A stretch of 7,820 bases of DNA from Prevotellaceae bacterium (GTDB lineage Bacteria; Bacteroidota; Bacteroidia; Bacteroidales; UBA932), in assembly GCA_031267155.1 (NCBI GenBank), contig JAIRZR010000400.1, positions 1-7,820 on the forward strand, read 5' to 3'. Shown one piece after another: positions 6,811-7,820 of this stretch (position 1 is its first letter; every line of letters starts with the position of its first letter). The position numbers were made by a program, and so were the translations under genes. The notes below the pieces were generated by a model that was given only the letters and a program-made list of their open reading frames with translations, ran no database searches and was not told where the DNA came from.

Positions 6811-7634
6811 AATTGACGCTTGGATTTTCGTCGTGCCCCAACGATACTTTTATATTCGACGCCCTGGTTAATAACAAAATAAAGCACGGTTTTTCATTCG
6901 ACATTATGATTGCCGACGTGGAAGAATTGAACCGTCTGGCTTTGGACGGCAAACCGGATATCACGAAAATGAGCTATCATGCTTATGCCCGCGCCGCCTC
7001 GAAATATCTTGTTTGCGAGTCGGGCAGCGCCCTGGGCAGAGGCAATGGTCCTCTGTTCGTGAGTAAAATGAAAATATATCCCGACGAAGTTCCCTTCCTT
7101 AAAATTGCGGTGCCCGGAGAATATACGACAGCGGCATTTTTACTCAAATATGCTTTCCCGACAATCAAAAAACCCGATGTCTATCTGTTTTCCGATATCG
7201 AAGATGTTGTGCTGAGCAACGAAACGGATGCGGGAGTGCTTATCCACGAGGGACGCTTTACTTACAGAAACAAAGGACTTAGACTGATAAGGGATTTGGG
7301 CGAACATTGGGAACTGTTTACAAAACAGGCGATTCCCTTAGGATGCATCGCCGTTAACAGGGATTTGCCCGAAGATATTCGCCGGTCTTTCGCGGCAGCA
7401 TTGAAGGAGAGTATATTGTTTGCTATGGCAAATCCCGAATCTTCACATGATTATGTCAAAAAACATGCACAGGAACAGTCCGAAGAAATAACAGGCAAGC
7501 ATATCGAACTGTTTGTAAACGATTATACTGTGGCGCTGGGCGAAGACGGTCGCAAGGCTGTGAATTTCTTCCTGAATGAAACAAAACGGCTGAAAGTTGT
7601 CGAATCTCTTCCCGAAAAGATATTTAGCGATTGA
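6807..7634 (+). CDS. mqnD: 1,4-dihydroxy-6-naphthoate synthase MqnD (futalosine pathway)
   Basis: This 275-residue protein matches MqnD, which converts cyclic dehypoxanthine futalosine to 1,4-dihydroxy-6-naphthoate in the alternative menaquinone pathway. It has the periplasmic-binding-protein-like two-lobe fold without a signal peptide, so it acts in the cytoplasm. Visible family features are the N-terminal FSSCPNDTFIFDAL (7-20), SYHAYA (56-61), a GRGNGPLFVS strand-loop (77-86) and LIHEGRFTY (145-153), whose H147 is the likely catalytic histidine by analogy with the Thermus enzyme. The length is typical. The start ATG overlaps the stop of the upstream beta-CASP nuclease gene by 4 bases, implying translational coupling. 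No other mqn gene is in the window, so those for the remaining steps must lie elsewhere. MqnD versus the related MqnA is decided by the SSCPNDTFIFD start and the HEGRFTY motif. Confidence 0.93.
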   Translation: MKLTLGFSSCPNDTFIFDALVNNKIKHGFSFDIMIADVEELNRLALDGKPDITKMSYHAYARAASKYLVCESGSALGRGNGPLFVSKMKIYPDEVPFLKIAVPGEYTTAAFLLKYAFPTIKKPDVYLFSDIEDVVLSNETDAGVLIHEGRFTYRNKGLRLIRDLGEHWELFTKQAIPLGCIAVNRDLPEDIRRSFAAALKESILFAMANPESSHDYVKKHAQEQSEEITGKHIELFVNDYTVALGEDGRKAVNFFLNETKRLKVVESLPEKIFSD

Positions 7635-7690
7635 TGCATATAGTCGTCAGTCAGTCCTCCATTAAAGGTTTTAATGCAAAAAGCATATAA
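7634..7690 (+). other. 18-codon open frame after mqnD, possible gene remnant
   Basis: An ATG overlapping the mqnD stop (TGATG) opens an 18-codon frame, MHIVVSQSSIKGFNAKSI, ending at a TAA just before the repeat cluster. The peptide faintly resembles the first strand and loop of glycerate kinases (an M-x-I-V-V-x-x-S-x-K-G pattern). It may be the broken start of a third operon gene, or chance. I do not call it a functional gene. Confidence 0.2.
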
Positions 7691-7704
7691 CATTGCCGGA
7701 ATCA

Positions 7705-7722
7705 AAAATCCCGTCAGGGATT
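7705..7722 (+). repeat. Quasi-palindromic repeat, copy 1
   Basis: AAAATCCCGTCAGGGATT contains a six-base stem (AATCCC at 7707-7712, GGGATT at 7717-7722) around a GTCA loop. The 17 bases 7705-7721 recur identically at 7755-7771, exactly 50 bases further on. It lies about 70 bases after the mqnD stop. Confidence 0.85.
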
Positions 7723-7754
7723 AAATATTGGTAGAAATCAATTCATTGTCCAGC

Positions 7755-7775
7755 AAAATCCCGTCAGGGATGACA
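7755..7775 (+). repeat. Quasi-palindromic repeat, copy 2
   Basis: This copy has the same 17-base unit as copy 1, in the same orientation, followed by GACA. Its stem is ATCCC (7758-7762) with GGGAT (7767-7771) around GTCA. The 33 bases separating it from copy 1 show no similarity to the 21 bases that separate it from copy 3. Bases 7757-7775 are the left arm of a longer inverted repeat with copy 3. Confidence 0.85.
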
Positions 7776-7796
7776 CGCGGTATCTTCGTTTTTACA

Positions 7797-7815
7797 TGTC
7801 ATCCCTGACGGGATT
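7797..7815 (-). repeat. Quasi-palindromic repeat, copy 3 (inverted)
   Basis: TGTCATCCCTGACGGGATT is the exact reverse complement of 7757-7775. Together they form a perfect 19-base inverted repeat with a 21-base loop (7776-7796). Transcribed from the left, it could fold into a strong hairpin and might end the mqnD transcript, but the window stops five bases later, so any U-tract or further copies cannot be seen. Confidence 0.85.
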
Positions 7816-7820
7816 CTTAC

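Noticed and set aside
7661..7675. AT-rich hairpin (ATTAAA-GGT-TTTAAT) as a terminator for mqnD
   Set aside because: The six-base A/T-only stem is too weak for an intrinsic terminator and no T-run follows. The inverted repeat further right is a better candidate.
7705..7815. A short CRISPR array
   Set aside because: The first two units are 50 bases apart and look CRISPR-like, but the conserved unit is only 14-17 bases, the third copy is inverted, the spacers are unequal (33 and 21 bases), and no cas gene is present.

Overview
The window looks like chromosomal sequence from a Bacteroidota bacterium, most likely of the order Bacteroidales. Three observations point there. The intergenic regions carry promoters of the Bacteroidetes type (TTTG, about 19 bases, TAnnTTTG). 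The starts lack clear Shine-Dalgarno sequences. All six proteins resemble families I know from Bacteroidetes. I cannot name a genus.

Layout from left to right. At 63-1454 (+) is a single-domain, fold-type III PLP decarboxylase of the type annotated as arginine decarboxylase in Bacteroidetes. At 1539-2417 (+) is a PD-(D/E)XK nuclease of the Rpn/'putative transposase' group, with its own promoter. At 2436-4238 (+) is a cytoplasmic GH13 alpha-amylase family enzyme, only 18 bases downstream of the nuclease and with no promoter that I can see. At 4205-5149 (-) is a FabH-type ketoacyl-ACP synthase III, whose 3' end overlaps the amylase gene by 34 bases tail to tail. A 260-base divergent spacer follows, with a promoter for each side. 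At 5410-6810 (+) is a beta-CASP metallo-beta-lactamase RNA nuclease, overlapping by 4 bases (ATGA) with mqnD at 6807-7634 (+), a futalosine-pathway menaquinone enzyme. The last 186 bases hold a tiny 18-codon frame and three copies of a quasi-palindrome, ATCCCGTCAGGGAT, which run up to the window edge.

Most of the genes are ordinary housekeeping or metabolic functions (polyamine precursor, glucan breakdown, fatty acid or lipid initiation, RNA processing, menaquinone) and do not form one pathway. The two coupled pairs are nuclease-amylase (probable read-through) and beta-CASP nuclease-mqnD (translational coupling).

The parts that ordinary genes do not explain are the short palindromic repeat cluster at the right edge and, less directly, the Rpn-type nuclease. 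A link between the two is only a hypothesis here. There is no CRISPR array, tRNA, rRNA or insertion sequence with recognisable ends. No gene-free stretch exceeds 300 bases.
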